NCBI GenBank assembly: GCA_951217055.1
Contig: OX578279.1
Span: 28,422,173-28,486,172 of the forward strand
Reading direction: 5' to 3'
Origin: Gerris lacustris
Lineage: Eukaryota > Arthropoda > Insecta > Hemiptera > Gerridae
Length of the DNA stretch: 64,000 bases
The notes below the pieces were generated by a model. It saw only the letters and a list, made by a program, of their open reading frames with translations, had not been told where the DNA came from and searched no databases. The position numbers were made by a program, and so were the translations under genes. This document shows positions 34,101 through 47,400 of this stretch, piece after piece (the stretch's first letter is position 1; each line of letters begins with the position of its first letter).

Positions 34101-37100
34101 GTTTATTTTACAAATAAAACCTCAATGTCAATTTAGATTAAAAAATAATTAATCAAAACAATATCAATAACCAGCTTGATTTCCGTGCTTCACTACGGAT
34201 TGTGTTATTTTATTTTTTAATTTAATAGGTTTATAATTTAATAGGTTAATTTAATATGTTTACACAAATGTTAAGGAACATTACAATTCTTCAGCTAAGC
34301 AAGAATATTTAGATGGCCCCTATGGATCAAATATAATTTACAAAACTCCCTAATTAGTAACAACTATCGGAGAAGCCTTTTTTAATCTTAACTTTCTAGG
34401 GAAGCAGAAGTTTTTCCCCTTCCGTAATAAATTACTATTTGAATTAATATTATTATAGAAATTATCATACCAAATACAATAATGTAATTTCAGATTTTCA
34501 AAGAAGCAGTAATGTTAGTGAGAGGACTTAGTTTTAAAAATATATATGCCACCAACTTGAATACAAATGGCCGATAATAAAAACCCTTTCACTCAAGTTG
34601 TTTAAGTCATAAGAGGAAGCTAAATTTCAAATTTAATGATTCTAGTGCAATCGGTTCAGGAGATATCATGATAAACTTTGCATATAACTTCATTAGTCTC
34701 TGGTCCATCCTATACTCCTATATACTGTCCCGTCTAAAATTGTTTTGGAGTGACCCTATCTAACCAGGTTTTAGATTGAAGCCATCCTATGTTGTGTTAT
34801 CTGTGCCGTGTATCTCTGTTGTAATTATTATATATAGTGTCTACTATTCATATGAGTCTACGTGTAAATATCTTGGTCATAAGTTTCTGAGCAGAGAGAC
34901 AAAAGTATATGAAGCTCTGTTCTTGATTAAAGCAATTTCTGGTGAGGTGTGCTATGATGATGTACAGAACGAGGTGGCTATTTTACCTACTGACCAGAGA
35001 GCTGGTCGCTGGCTGTATATTGGAGAAGCCTCTTCCTTGTTCTTCTTGTAGCTTTCATGAATTTCCTCTCTTTTAATGTTTTAAATGCAACAACCTATAA
35101 ACTAATATAGGATGAAACTATTCTGTCCTATATCAGAAAAGTTAGTAATAAATATTATTACCAACCTAGGGATTTTCTTAAATTTAATGTGTTTACCATA
35201 TAAGTATAGTTTTAATATACTTATTGTTACTTGTGTTATTAAATCTGTACCGAGCGCCCTACTTGTAGTTGTGTCATCCATAGGCTCGTTAAAAATCATT
35301 AATTAAATACATACATATTATAAAAGGACACTATTCTGAATCAAGAGAGCGGATCGTTAAGAGATTTATTTGCGATCACCTAGGGGCTAAGAGGAACCTA
35401 TGTACAAAATTTCATTATCAAAGGTCCACTGGTTCCAGAGATACCTTGATCAGTCAGTCAGTTAGAAGTTAGATCTATGAATGGATCAAACATCTAACTA
35501 GAGTGTTGATACTATACCTGCAATACTTTAAAGAACTGCTGGGTCCATAAACAATTTTCTAAAAAAAAAAAAACAGAGTGTATCTCTACAGAACTACGAA
35601 TTAAGAATAATACATACAATAAAAAATAAACTTCAACGTTTTTACCTAACAAAAGTAAATCAAAAGAAAACAACCCTTAAAAAAAAAAAACTCTTACACG
35701 AGCTTCTTAGAATCATTGAAGACTAAACAAAATCAATTTAAACAACAAAACACCAACTGCCAACAGAAAAAACTCCTTGCCAATTATGTACAAAATGGAC
35801 CTTACATGCACAGATATTATCTAGTAGTTTATAAATAAGCAGTGCTTAAAGAAAACTTTTATTTGTTGAAAAGAAATTAGAGTAGACTAAACAATAGAAA
35901 AACTTTGGCAAGTATTCAAAAAACATTATTAATGCAAAAAAAGCTATTACCTACTAAATTAAGTCCGACCTATGATAAAATTAAATAGCTTTTCTTCTAA
36001 CAAGAATTTTAAACATTATAATGTTTCATATGAGTATTAAGGTAATCAAATATAGTAATTCACAGTAGTATATACCTGTAACAGTAATTAAAATTGTCTG
36101 CCAATTAGTGTGGCATATAGCTTCCTCACGTCCTATTATTATCGGACTAGCGGTCACATCAGATTTGGATCCGTTTTGATGCCCAGTGGAAAACACACTT
36201 GTTTTTTAAGCAATATAAAATTAAATTAAAACGGGACCACCAATGTGCTTATAATGACCAACCATCTACCACCCAAATTTCATAAGATAGTTCACAAAAA
36301 TGTTGAACGGCAGATAGACAAGAAACCAAAAATGTTTTCTGACGGCTTAAACGGATTTCTGCTAGGATATGTTTCAATTCGAAGACATAAAAAAAATACT
36401 CAACCAATAATTTATTTATTTATTTTTTTTTTTTTATTTAATTTATTTAATAAAATACAGTATTATTTAATAACCTTACAGCGAATTAGAGCCTTAGAAC
36501 TATATTTGCTTACTGGCCGCATAAGCCTAAGCTTGAGTGCGGCTAAGTTGTTCAATTAGTATGGCACATAGCTTCCTCGAGTTCTATTTTGAATACTTCA
36601 ATGATTTTATAAACTTATTATTATGAAATTTATTAATTTTCCCCCTTTTTAAACTGTCAACATTTTTTTGATTTTTTAAATGTATTAAAGTATCAATTAA
36701 CCAAAATTTAAGGAGTGCAGACGGTTGAAATTAATCTTAGGCTATCTGCGGGCTATTTTCGACGAACAATCAAAATTTCATAAAAATCAAATATGTAAGT
36801 ACTTTTGAAGATATTGGTGTAAATAAATGTATGTTTGTGCGCATGTGGAAGAGAAACATATGGGTGCATAAGGTTGAAACTTATATGGGACCAACAATGG
36901 GCTAATTATGACCTACCATCCAAAATTCAATAAAAGCGGACGAGTAGTTTTTAAGATATGTTGGTTCGCAAAAATTGAGCGACAGACAGACCTGGAACCA
37001 AAAATGTTCCCTGATGGCTGACACGGATTTCTGTCTTGGAATTTTTGAAATCTGAGGCATAAAAAAATTTCGCTCTTTAGAACGATCACATAGCTTCAGT

Positions 37101-40100
37101 AAGCTCGGTAACGATTTTTTTTATAAAAACGGTAAGTACATAAAGTGATAGAATGACAACAGAGAAAAGACAGTAAAAACTATGATAGGTTAATAATAAT
37201 AATAATCATAATAACCCTAAAATATGATTGATGTTTTATATAATATATGTGAGAATATGTGCCAAGATTAAGCTCGATTGGATGGCTGAAAGAGGGTTTT
37301 CTTCCTTCATAAAATTTTGACATAAGCCAGCCACACACAGAGAAACAAAATCGAAACTAATATAAAAGATTAAAAATGCTTCTCCAGTAGACGGAATAAA
37401 TTACTAGTTAGGGTTTTTAGCAAATTATATTCGACCCTGGGGAGGAGAAATAAGGGGGAGGGATTTAGGAATGTATTTCTGTGGTATCTGGATAATCTCG
37501 CTTAGTAAACTTTAATGTTTCTTGATGGTAGTTTTTAAACTGATAAATTAAAAAAATAATCAGCAAATTAGTGTGGCACATTGCTTCCTCGCAACCTTTA
37601 CATTCTTTATTGATGTTAAGCTTTTACAATCCATTATTGCCTAATTTATTTATTGTTTATTGTTTCCCCTTCTTTTTAAATCTTTTAATTTTTTTTTCAC
37701 GAATAAAAGCATCAATTTAAAAATGTGCGCAGGAGGTTGACATTTATCATGGGCTATCGCAGATGAGTACTTTATAAGATATAAGTATAAATACCTACTT
37801 TTTTTTTTATTGTACGCATAAGGAAGAAAAACAAAAAGGGTGCAGAAGGTTGGGCTTATAATAAAAATTATAATTTTTATAGCTTAGTTATGAGATACGT
37901 TGGTTCGCAAAAATTGAACGAAATACAGTCAGCCACAAGACCATAAATGTTTCCTGATGTCTGAAACGGAAGTATTTTGACACAATAAAAAATAAAAAAT
38001 TTTATATCAATGAATTTAATTATGTAAATATACAAAAAGTAAGGTTAAACATAAGTATGTAAGTGCTACCTGGTAATCCCGCAAAATTATCAGCTCATAT
38101 AAAAATAACCTAGGCCAATAAAAATACCGGGTCCTATAGTGACTACCAGCAACAGATTCTATACACCTAGCTTTTATACAATTATTAACTGACTGCTAGA
38201 CGGCCAAAGGGTAAGCCAAGACTGGACTGATCCACTACCAAACTACACTTAGTAACACTCTGAATGCACTAAATACCTGAGATAGTATTGAAATAACAAT
38301 TAACTAATTATTAAATTTCATTTTAATTGGGTATAACCATTATAAATCATTTGCCTTCAAAAGACACAACTATAAAAGAACTTCTTTTTTTTATTTCGGC
38401 ATGATCAGTAAATGGTGCTGATGATTGGTCTATATTGACATAATTCCCATTGTGGAATTTTTACGATAACAATAAACATACAATACAATAAACATCCATT
38501 TCCTTGCTTAGTACTTAAGTATTATTTACCATGAGTAAGTTGTCCAAAATCTCGGCACAAACTAAGTTATTTTTTTAATTTTAGTTATTCAACAAACTGA
38601 TCAATCTCTAAAGTTTTTTTTCAATCTTAACATATTTCTAAATAGATTTTAGTCCTATTCACTAATTATTGGTCAGTGTTAGCCAAGTAACCGACACTAA
38701 AGGATGGGGACAGAACTAATTAACTGATACCATGGACGTGACAGTTTGACATATCTGTAATACTTTACACTTTACATTGTTTTCAGCTCGTAAAAAAATT
38801 GTTTAAAACTGTTTTATTACTAGTTTTTTTATCAGCATTTGAAAAAGACGCGAAGAATCGGTGACATATATATGCCGAAGTATTGAAGTATTATCGGAGT
38901 GTATCCAAGAAATTTAAATGCTTATTGTGTATTGTGTATAAGTAATATTACAAGCTAGGATTTATCTATCAGTTTTTACTTATTAGTTAAAAAATAGTCT
39001 TCCAATTAGTAAGGCATAAGCTTCTTCGCGTCATATCACGTACTTTACTTTTGTTTTGCTTTCACCACGACTTATTGTTTCCCCTCATTTTATTTTAAAT
39101 CTGCCAATTTGTTTTTTGTTTTGTTTTTTAAATCAATATTATCAATTTATATTTAATGTGGGCAGTGGGCGTCTGTGGGCTAATTTCGACAAACTGTCCA
39201 ATTTTTTTTATAAATCGAATGAGCTCTTTCAAGTTATGCGTTAATAAAATAATTGGCCGCAGAAGTTTGAAATTAATAAATGACCAACAATGGACTAAGT
39301 GACCAACTAACTATATTTCATTAAAATCAAGACAAGTAGTTTTTAAGATATGGTGGTTCGAAAAATTGTTAAACGGCAAACAGGCAGACACTAAGTAAGC
39401 TCGAAACCAAAAGTATATTTTGCTTCCGACGGTAACTGAAGCATTGTTATTATGAAAAACGAAATTTTTAGTTTCTGAATTTGACAATTCCTAGACAGAA
39501 ATCCGTTTCAGACCTCAAGTAACATTTTTGGTTTCCTGTCGGTAAGTACGTCAACATTTTTTTGCGACCATTATATCTTAAAAATTATTTATTCAATTTT
39601 AATAAAATTTAGAGGGCAGGTCATAATTAGCCCACTGTTGGTTCCTTAGTATTATCGAAATTCTAAGCACATTTATTATGAATAAAAATATAAATATGAA
39701 CCTGATCGAAATCGAAATAGGGGTCCAAACAACCACGCTTTAAATTCCCTGCAGGACCATTCGTCCAATAAATAGGACAAGAGGAAGCTACAGCTACACT
39801 ATACCACACTAATTGAGAGCATTTAATGGGCTCACTAAGGTTGAAACTTGAAACTTATATGGGACAAACCATGGGCTAATTATGACCTACCGTCCGAGTA
39901 GTTTTTAAGATATATTGAGTCTCAAAAATAGACCGACAGACAGACACGCAACCAAAAATGTTCCTTGATGTCTGAAACGGATTCCTGTCTTGGAATTTTT
40001 GAAATCGGAGACCTAAACATTTTTCGTTCTTCAGAACGACCACATAGCTTCCGTTATCTTTGGTAAGCTCGGAAGTAAAATGTAACTCTTACTTCTTACA

Positions 40101-43100
40101 TTAGGATAGAACTATTGACCTACAGTAAAATAATTTTCAAATCTAAAAATTGTGGCTGTGAAAATTATACGTTTAATTCAACATTCCTTTAAAAAATAAC
40201 TTCACGTGACTGCATACAGAAAATAGTAAGTTAATATATAAAATAATAATATCAAAAAAGCGATAAGTTAAATCTGTAATATGTGTTATTTTAACCTTCC
40301 CTTATCAACAAATTAACAAGAATTCCCAGGAGAACTTAAGAAGCAACGTTTGAAACGACTTAACACTTTTTTTTAGTCCTCAGGTATAGTTCTATAATTT
40401 TTGTTTAATTAGTATACTGAATTTGTTTCCACGAAATTACCTGTAGGCACGAATTGCATGTCTAAAGAAATTTATAATTTTGACACACAATATAGACTTT
40501 GTTCATTAAGATTGGGAATTCGAGGATAGTAAAAACTTATTTTTTCAACTATAAAAGTTTACGGAAGTATAAAATGGTCTCGAAGAGGTCAAAACTTCTT
40601 TTACGCAGGTAAAAGGTATAAGTACAGTACATGATATACGTTAAGTGATACCCACCGTCAAGTGTTAGGAAGCCAATCTAAAAGTGGGGTAAACATAAAA
40701 ACGACAGGCATAACAAGGGTCTTTCTTGGGTGCAGGGTAGGTAAGACACTCGAAGAGTACCAATTGTACCCCCTAAGAGGAAAATATTATTAACACCTCA
40801 CATCTTGTAATTTCTGATACACAGTCTCTTGCAAAGCATTTAAAATAAGTCAACTTTTAGTTTTAGTCGATGTAAATTCAATTCATCGAAACCTTTCGCT
40901 TTCTAAAGTCAATCTGTATTCTCGTTAGACATTTGTAAAAATCTTGGCAAGGTTTCGAATATGTGAATTTTTTCACATCCGTCTATGTCAATGTATCGAA
41001 TAAATTTATTGTGATTTTATAATCATTATTCTAGAAGTAGCATTTAATGGAAACGTTGTAAAGTAGCGATCGTGGAACATTTGTTGTTTTCATCATAAAT
41101 ATAATCATTATTCATACTATCATCAAACTGCAAAATTTAATATTGAATAAAAGTCTCAGACCAAATCCGACTTCTTCATTTATAATAACAAACGAAGAAG
41201 AGGCAATTTGAAAATACAACGGCAAAAAATATACTTGCTTCTACTTGAGAAATATTAAATGTTTATAGATTAGCAATTACACAGTATTAATGTAAAATTT
41301 TCATAATGAAGCTTTACCCGAGTCATAATGACGTTCCATACACTCGTGTAATAATGAAGTTCTGTGGCAAAAGTGTTCCAATAGTGACCGCAGTGAATGA
41401 AGGTTCTGACGTTTCTCCTTTTGAGTAGGAGAGAGAGACATCTTCACGGGTGTAGATTTTTCTCTGATTTCTGATGGAAGTAACTATGCGGGTTGAGTCC
41501 ACAATGTTGCGTCCAGTACATAATGTGAAATTTCGCAATCTACATCCACTGAGAAGAGTTCAGCACAGGAACACTTGTGCCTTGGAACTCAATTATGACA
41601 CGAGCAGAACATATTATGAGACGGGAGCTCGCTTTTAAACTTAGCGGAGGCTCCACGAGCATGGGCAGCCACCGCGGTAAGACCTAAAACTGCATTATTA
41701 TCTTAGTAATTCGATAAGTAGCTATATTCAGTTTTTACAGTTTCTAGTAGCATTGAGGTCAAATTAAGAGTTGACTAAAGTGACCATCTATCCATCCATG
41801 ATCTATTCTCTGTGAGCAACGATATTACGTACCTCAGTATGAATAAAATTTCCTAATTTTGGCCCTAACTTAACAAATAACAAAACGATGTTGCGTCCAG
41901 TACATAAGGTAGAAGGTCAGGTGAAATGTATTTCTAGATTAATCCAACTCAATCGCAATTGTTCGCTCTTCCCCAAATACTGCTTTAAGAGTTGAATTCG
42001 AAAACGGCATGGTCCATTGGATTAAGATAAATTTGAGTCAAATTGCATTTTTGTAGTTATTTATTTTTTAACGTCAGTTAATTGGTGTGTCTCTAGGTAT
42101 AGAGCAATGAGAATGATAACAAGATACAAGTTTGAAGCAAAACTTTTTTATTTTTACGTAAAAGGGATTTACATAAAAATAAATGGGATGTTTCATGTTT
42201 TTATTCATAAATACAGAACCGTTTTCAACTAGCACCGAGTTCGTCTGTTTTTAAGAAGATTACAAGAGTTGCCTTAATGCAGCAATCAAGGCTTGATTTA
42301 GGTTAGTGGAGGCCTCAGGGTATAAGGGTATAAAGGGGTCCACAGATCGAACTAAACAGTTCAAGGCAGAGAGGGGATTTAATGGTCCAAATGCTCGTCA
42401 TAATCATAATTTTATGGATTCTGTGTTTTTTGCTATCGCATCTTATGATATAAATTTTGGATGTAAAGAGCCTCAGGGCTGTTGCCTTGTTTCCCTCTCT
42501 TTAAATTTGACCCTCCTGCTAGGTACTCATGAAAAGTTCCTACCTCTTTATCAACTATCTAAACGACCATTAGATAAAATAACATCATTCTGATTGGTAT
42601 TCGTGAAATTATGCTTTTCTATATAAACAAGTTAGACAAAGAAACTTTGCTAAAAAGTTCCTCAGTTTAGTTTAAATGTATGGCGACTCATGCAAAAACA
42701 TGTTTATATATTCCTCTTAAACACTGTTTTTGCACTTTCAAATTAAATAGTAGGTATCATCAAATAATTGAATTGGTAATATAATAATGCTAAATGGAGG
42801 CTACCACAGATGGAGAATAATCGATTTTGCTTAAAATAATCACGATGATATAACAACAAGCTTTTAAAAGTAAATCAATTTTGTTATTTTTGTGCCTAAC
42901 TAACTTTTATTGGTCATCTGGAGCAACCGATCTTTATTAAACTGGTTTATACAATCGTTAAAGTTAAAAGTGGCATGAGAAAACTTACTGCTTAAAGGCT
43001 CTTTAAAAATAGACAGAAATAAAAAAAAACAAAAAAAAAACGAAGAACAACAAAAAAAACCGGAGTAGTTGTGGAAGAGACGAGCCCATATAAATCTACG

Positions 43101-44375
43101 ACTTCTAAAGCAGGATCAAACGCACAATGACTGGTCGACAAGAGCTTGAAGGGAAGAAAAATATCCGCGATACCCGACCGCAGATAAATCAGGGAGCTGT
43201 CGTTCATCGTACCTGTAGACGGGCTTCGATCCGCGAGATTTCACCATCCCACTCTATATATGTAGAGGAGATATGGCATGAGACAAAGATGGAATATTGA
43301 GGCTTCCCTGTCGTGGTTCCACCATATAGAGCACGGTATAACACAGTCTCAAACCATCGTATAAGGTACTGTTTCTCTCCTCTTCTCTCTCGTAGGGTGC
43401 CCAAGTTTCTCTGTCCGACCTCCAGGGCTAGCCGAGGAATGCAGAGACAGGCAGTCTGGGCCGACAAAAGGCAACCCAGGTGTTCACCTCTCGTAAAGCA
43501 ATAGAAACACTTCTCTATCCCACTCGACCGTCCTACAACCTCTGTTAGAAGTTTTTCTCTCTCTTAACCATTGTATATGGCTCGTTGTGTCCAGTTCATC
43601 TTCCAGTTCATACTCCCAGGGACCCTGCCAGACACCCTGCCGCCTCTCCGCTCTATTATTATATTCCATCCACTTCACTTCAAACGCTTTAAAAGCTTCG
43701 ACAAAAAAAGGCCCCCTTTAACTCCTTACTAGAGGCAGATATAATATACGTTTATACCTTTTTTCTGCAAAATGCTAGGCCCTAGACCGACACCTATTAC
43801 TTAGATAGAATAAAATTTTCTTAAAAACGTTAATACTTTTAAAATACTTAATACTTAAAAAAAAAAAAAAAATTGTATGCCTAGGTATATTGATTTTTTC
43901 GTGGTTGAATAAGCTATATTTATATTATAGCCAATATCTTTCAATAAGTATTATTGTCATTCACTTAAGGACATAACAGTTAGGTTTTACACTTTGACGA
44001 GATTTCACTCAAATGACAAACTAATGATGCGCACAACAAATCAATATAAAAGTGCCCTCACATTAAAAAAAAGAAAAAATAAAGTAACATTTACAATCAT
44101 ATCTTACAAACAAAATTATAAATAGGTACTCTTCTCTTCATTATTGTAGACTGTAGTCAATCCACTGTAGGATTTTTTAAAAATTGCGAATTATTCAAAT
44201 GTATGATTTTAAATAATAATTAAATTATATGAGGTATTATGATTATGCATGATATAACTAAAAATTAATTAAAGATTTAAAATTAAATAATATGGACAAG
44301 TAAAGTGAGAACAAATTAAATAATTGACTCACATTACTTCTTTAAAAATATTATTTACAATCTAAATAGCACCAA

Positions 44376-44453
<78 letters not shown>

Positions 44454-47400
44454 AAAAATGATGTGACGATAAATTTAGGATGATAAACATTCTTAAGACC
44501 TATAGTTTGAGTAAATAACACTTATTGTTATTTCTATAATTTATCAATTATCACCAGTAATTATCCAAATATATATTTTTAATGGCTTCCTTGTCAGATA
44601 ATAAACGGTAAATATCATTAATACATGCGGTTAATTAAGAGAAAAATATCAAAGATAAAAATTCAACAGAGAGTTTTAACTTTTTGTTCCTTAAATCGTA
44701 AATTATAAGAAAATAGTAGAAAAATAGAAATACTTAAACACCTGTGTTATCGGAGTGTTGAACTTTCTTAAGCAATTTAAGATTCTTTGAAACGACGAGA
44801 AAAACATGCATTTCTTCAAATAACAAAAACAATAAGAATGAATACCTAGAAGAAAGTGAGAATCAACTTCTAGGAGAATAAGTTTCATAAGAAAAAAAAA
44901 TATTATGAACATAATTAAAGTCTTAAAAAAGGTCGAGAAAGATATAACCGGAGTTCAGAGAAAGTGTTTTTTGTCTGGTGTATTATAAAAGGCAAGAGTT
45001 GACTCAAAAAGGTTTTCTGATTCAATAAGGAAGTAAGGAATGAGAACCTTTGTAGTAGGTTTGGATTATAGAGAAAAGTCTTTTCCCATGGTGCTGACCG
45101 AAGACCATAAGAGATATGATGAAGCTTTGTATTGTACAGATACCGGGAACACTGACCATGTAATAAAGCTAACCTTGTAGGTCGCTTGTAAAGACACGGC
45201 CTCAATAAACATCTCGGCACATCAGCAGGTGAACTTGAAATGCTGACAACATCATATCGTATACAACAGGTATCTTTCATTCGCAGGTATAGGCAGTAAG
45301 TTCCTTTGAATTTTAAGTGAAATTCTAAGAATTTTACTGACAACAGAAAAACGCCCACAACACTAAGTAATAAAAATATATACATCGAACCAATTTTTGA
45401 ACATTTTTCTCTTCTAAAAGTGTTCATGTAGCACTCGGATCGATGATCGTATCGGGCTATATAAATAACAATATATTTGTGAAACCGTGGAGGCAGGTTT
45501 CCCCTGTTTAGGTTATAAACAAAGCCGAATCATCTGTTAATTTGCAGTGCTGAAGGAATATATTCGCTATTTTTGAATGAAAGTTTTCTTGCAGTTTAAC
45601 AATAAATTTTTTAAACAGTTCAATTTACGCTAGTTTATCATCATCAAACATCTTTTCAATGCAAGTAAATGCATTGACTGTATAATTAAGTTATGGTCTT
45701 TCATTGAATTTCTTTGATTCTTTTGATCGATCTTCTTAATTGATATTTTCTATAGAAGATATCTTTAAATCATTTAAATTTTTCTTTTATTGCGAGGGAT
45801 AGAAAGGAGACAGAATTTGTTAAAATTTTTAGAAAAACGTTCTAATTAAATGACAATCCATTTTTACTTCGCTGGTTGACAATCGACTCCGCAAATTCGT
45901 TTAAAAATCATGTGTTTTTTTCTTTGCACTTGTTCAAGTATTTTTTTCTATTAAAATATCATTTTTTTCTAAAGAAATATCCCTAAATCTTAACAATATC
46001 ATTCAAAACAAGTTGAAAAAAGACGAAACTAGAATAAAAAAATACAGGTACTTTCCCTTGGACAAAAAGTAGAAAATGATAATACGGTTATCACCACAGT
46101 TAAGAAATATATACATAAAAATAATATTGTTTAATAAACAATGTAAATATTATTAAAATAAAATAATTGTTTTTTGAAATAATGGTTTTAAAATGAAAAA
46201 CAAAAATATAAAAATAAGAAAAGGACTGGAAGGTTTTATTTAGTGTTTGAACGGCCGCTAAAGAAGGCCATAGATAAATCTGGATGCGCGGCGATCCGCT
46301 AGCTGTGAATCCACCTTTGGTCAAGATAGAATGAATTCATAATTCATGTCTTTCAAAGATGTGAATAATTTAATTATGACTGATATTTTATTAATTAATT
46401 TTGCATTATTTAATTACGAAACCTCGGTTAAAACAACTTAATAATTTGTATCAAATTTGTACATAACTGATGATAAACAATAAAAATGGTTTAGTGGTAA
46501 GAATATAAAACTTTCCTTTCTTTATACAGAAAGAGAGTTTATATTATACAGTATAGCCATTAAAACTTCTACATATGTTAGTACATATAGGACTAGTTAC
46601 ATTCATTCTTTTAAAGTCATTAACCTCGGATTTAAAGAAATTTGAACCTATATAAGAAACAATATCAGGTACATCAAATCTTTATTCCGATAAGAAATAC
46701 TACGAGAGTCCAGGTAGCAGAGCAGAAGAAGTGATGTAAAGAAAGTGAGGTGGATATGAAAGAAGGTTGAAGGCCGATAGCTCAGTCGAAGTGACCACTT
46801 CCTAGCCTAACTCAATCCAAGCAACACCAGTACCAGATCGGGAAATTAGATACACCCGCACTTATCGTAATATTATACTGCGCCTTAATCAACAACACAC
46901 TCCTTGACAACATTAAAAATATCTATCCATAATAATTTATTAATGCTAATGTAAACTTGACAACAAATTACTTAGAATTGAACAGAATAAATCATTACTC
47001 GAATCTCAATAATTTGTTGCTGGTCAGGTTAAAAATACAAGTTCCCAATTTTGTTATAAGACCTTGATTAATTATGAGCAGGCCCGGTGACAGGATTCTC
47101 GGGCCCCTGGGCAAATGAGAGGTCCGGGCCCTCTACCCCCCCCCCCCCCCCCCCGCAACTACACATATCTGTAGAGGGGGGGGGGATTGAAAGTGATAGG
47201 GGGAAGTTTAGGTAATAAAAAAAAAAAAAATTAAGTTTATTATAGTTTTCATCGTTGATCGATTGACACCTATTATTTTTTTCATTACGCTGAAACTTCT
47301 TTTCCCTTCACTTACTGATACAGGACTGCAGCAGAACAATCTGATGGCTATCGGCTATAAATATATTTGGGAACAGGCAATCCAACTTTTGTTTTCCTCA

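Noticed and set aside
34776..35051. 91-codon plus-strand frame in the giant intron
   Set aside because: No recognisable domain, no splice or promoter signal, close to repeat-derived sequence.
36245..36559. 104-codon plus-strand frame
   Set aside because: Starts inside a hairpin-ended repeat and runs through a poly-T tract; composition artefact.
41300..41680. Possible alternative SMOC first exon in a less AT-rich block
   Set aside because: No signal-peptide frame ending at a phase-1 donor could be built on the minus strand.
46776..46870. tRNA gene suggested by GATAGCTCAGTCGAAG
   Set aside because: No cloverleaf and no B box at tRNA spacing; at most a SINE remnant.
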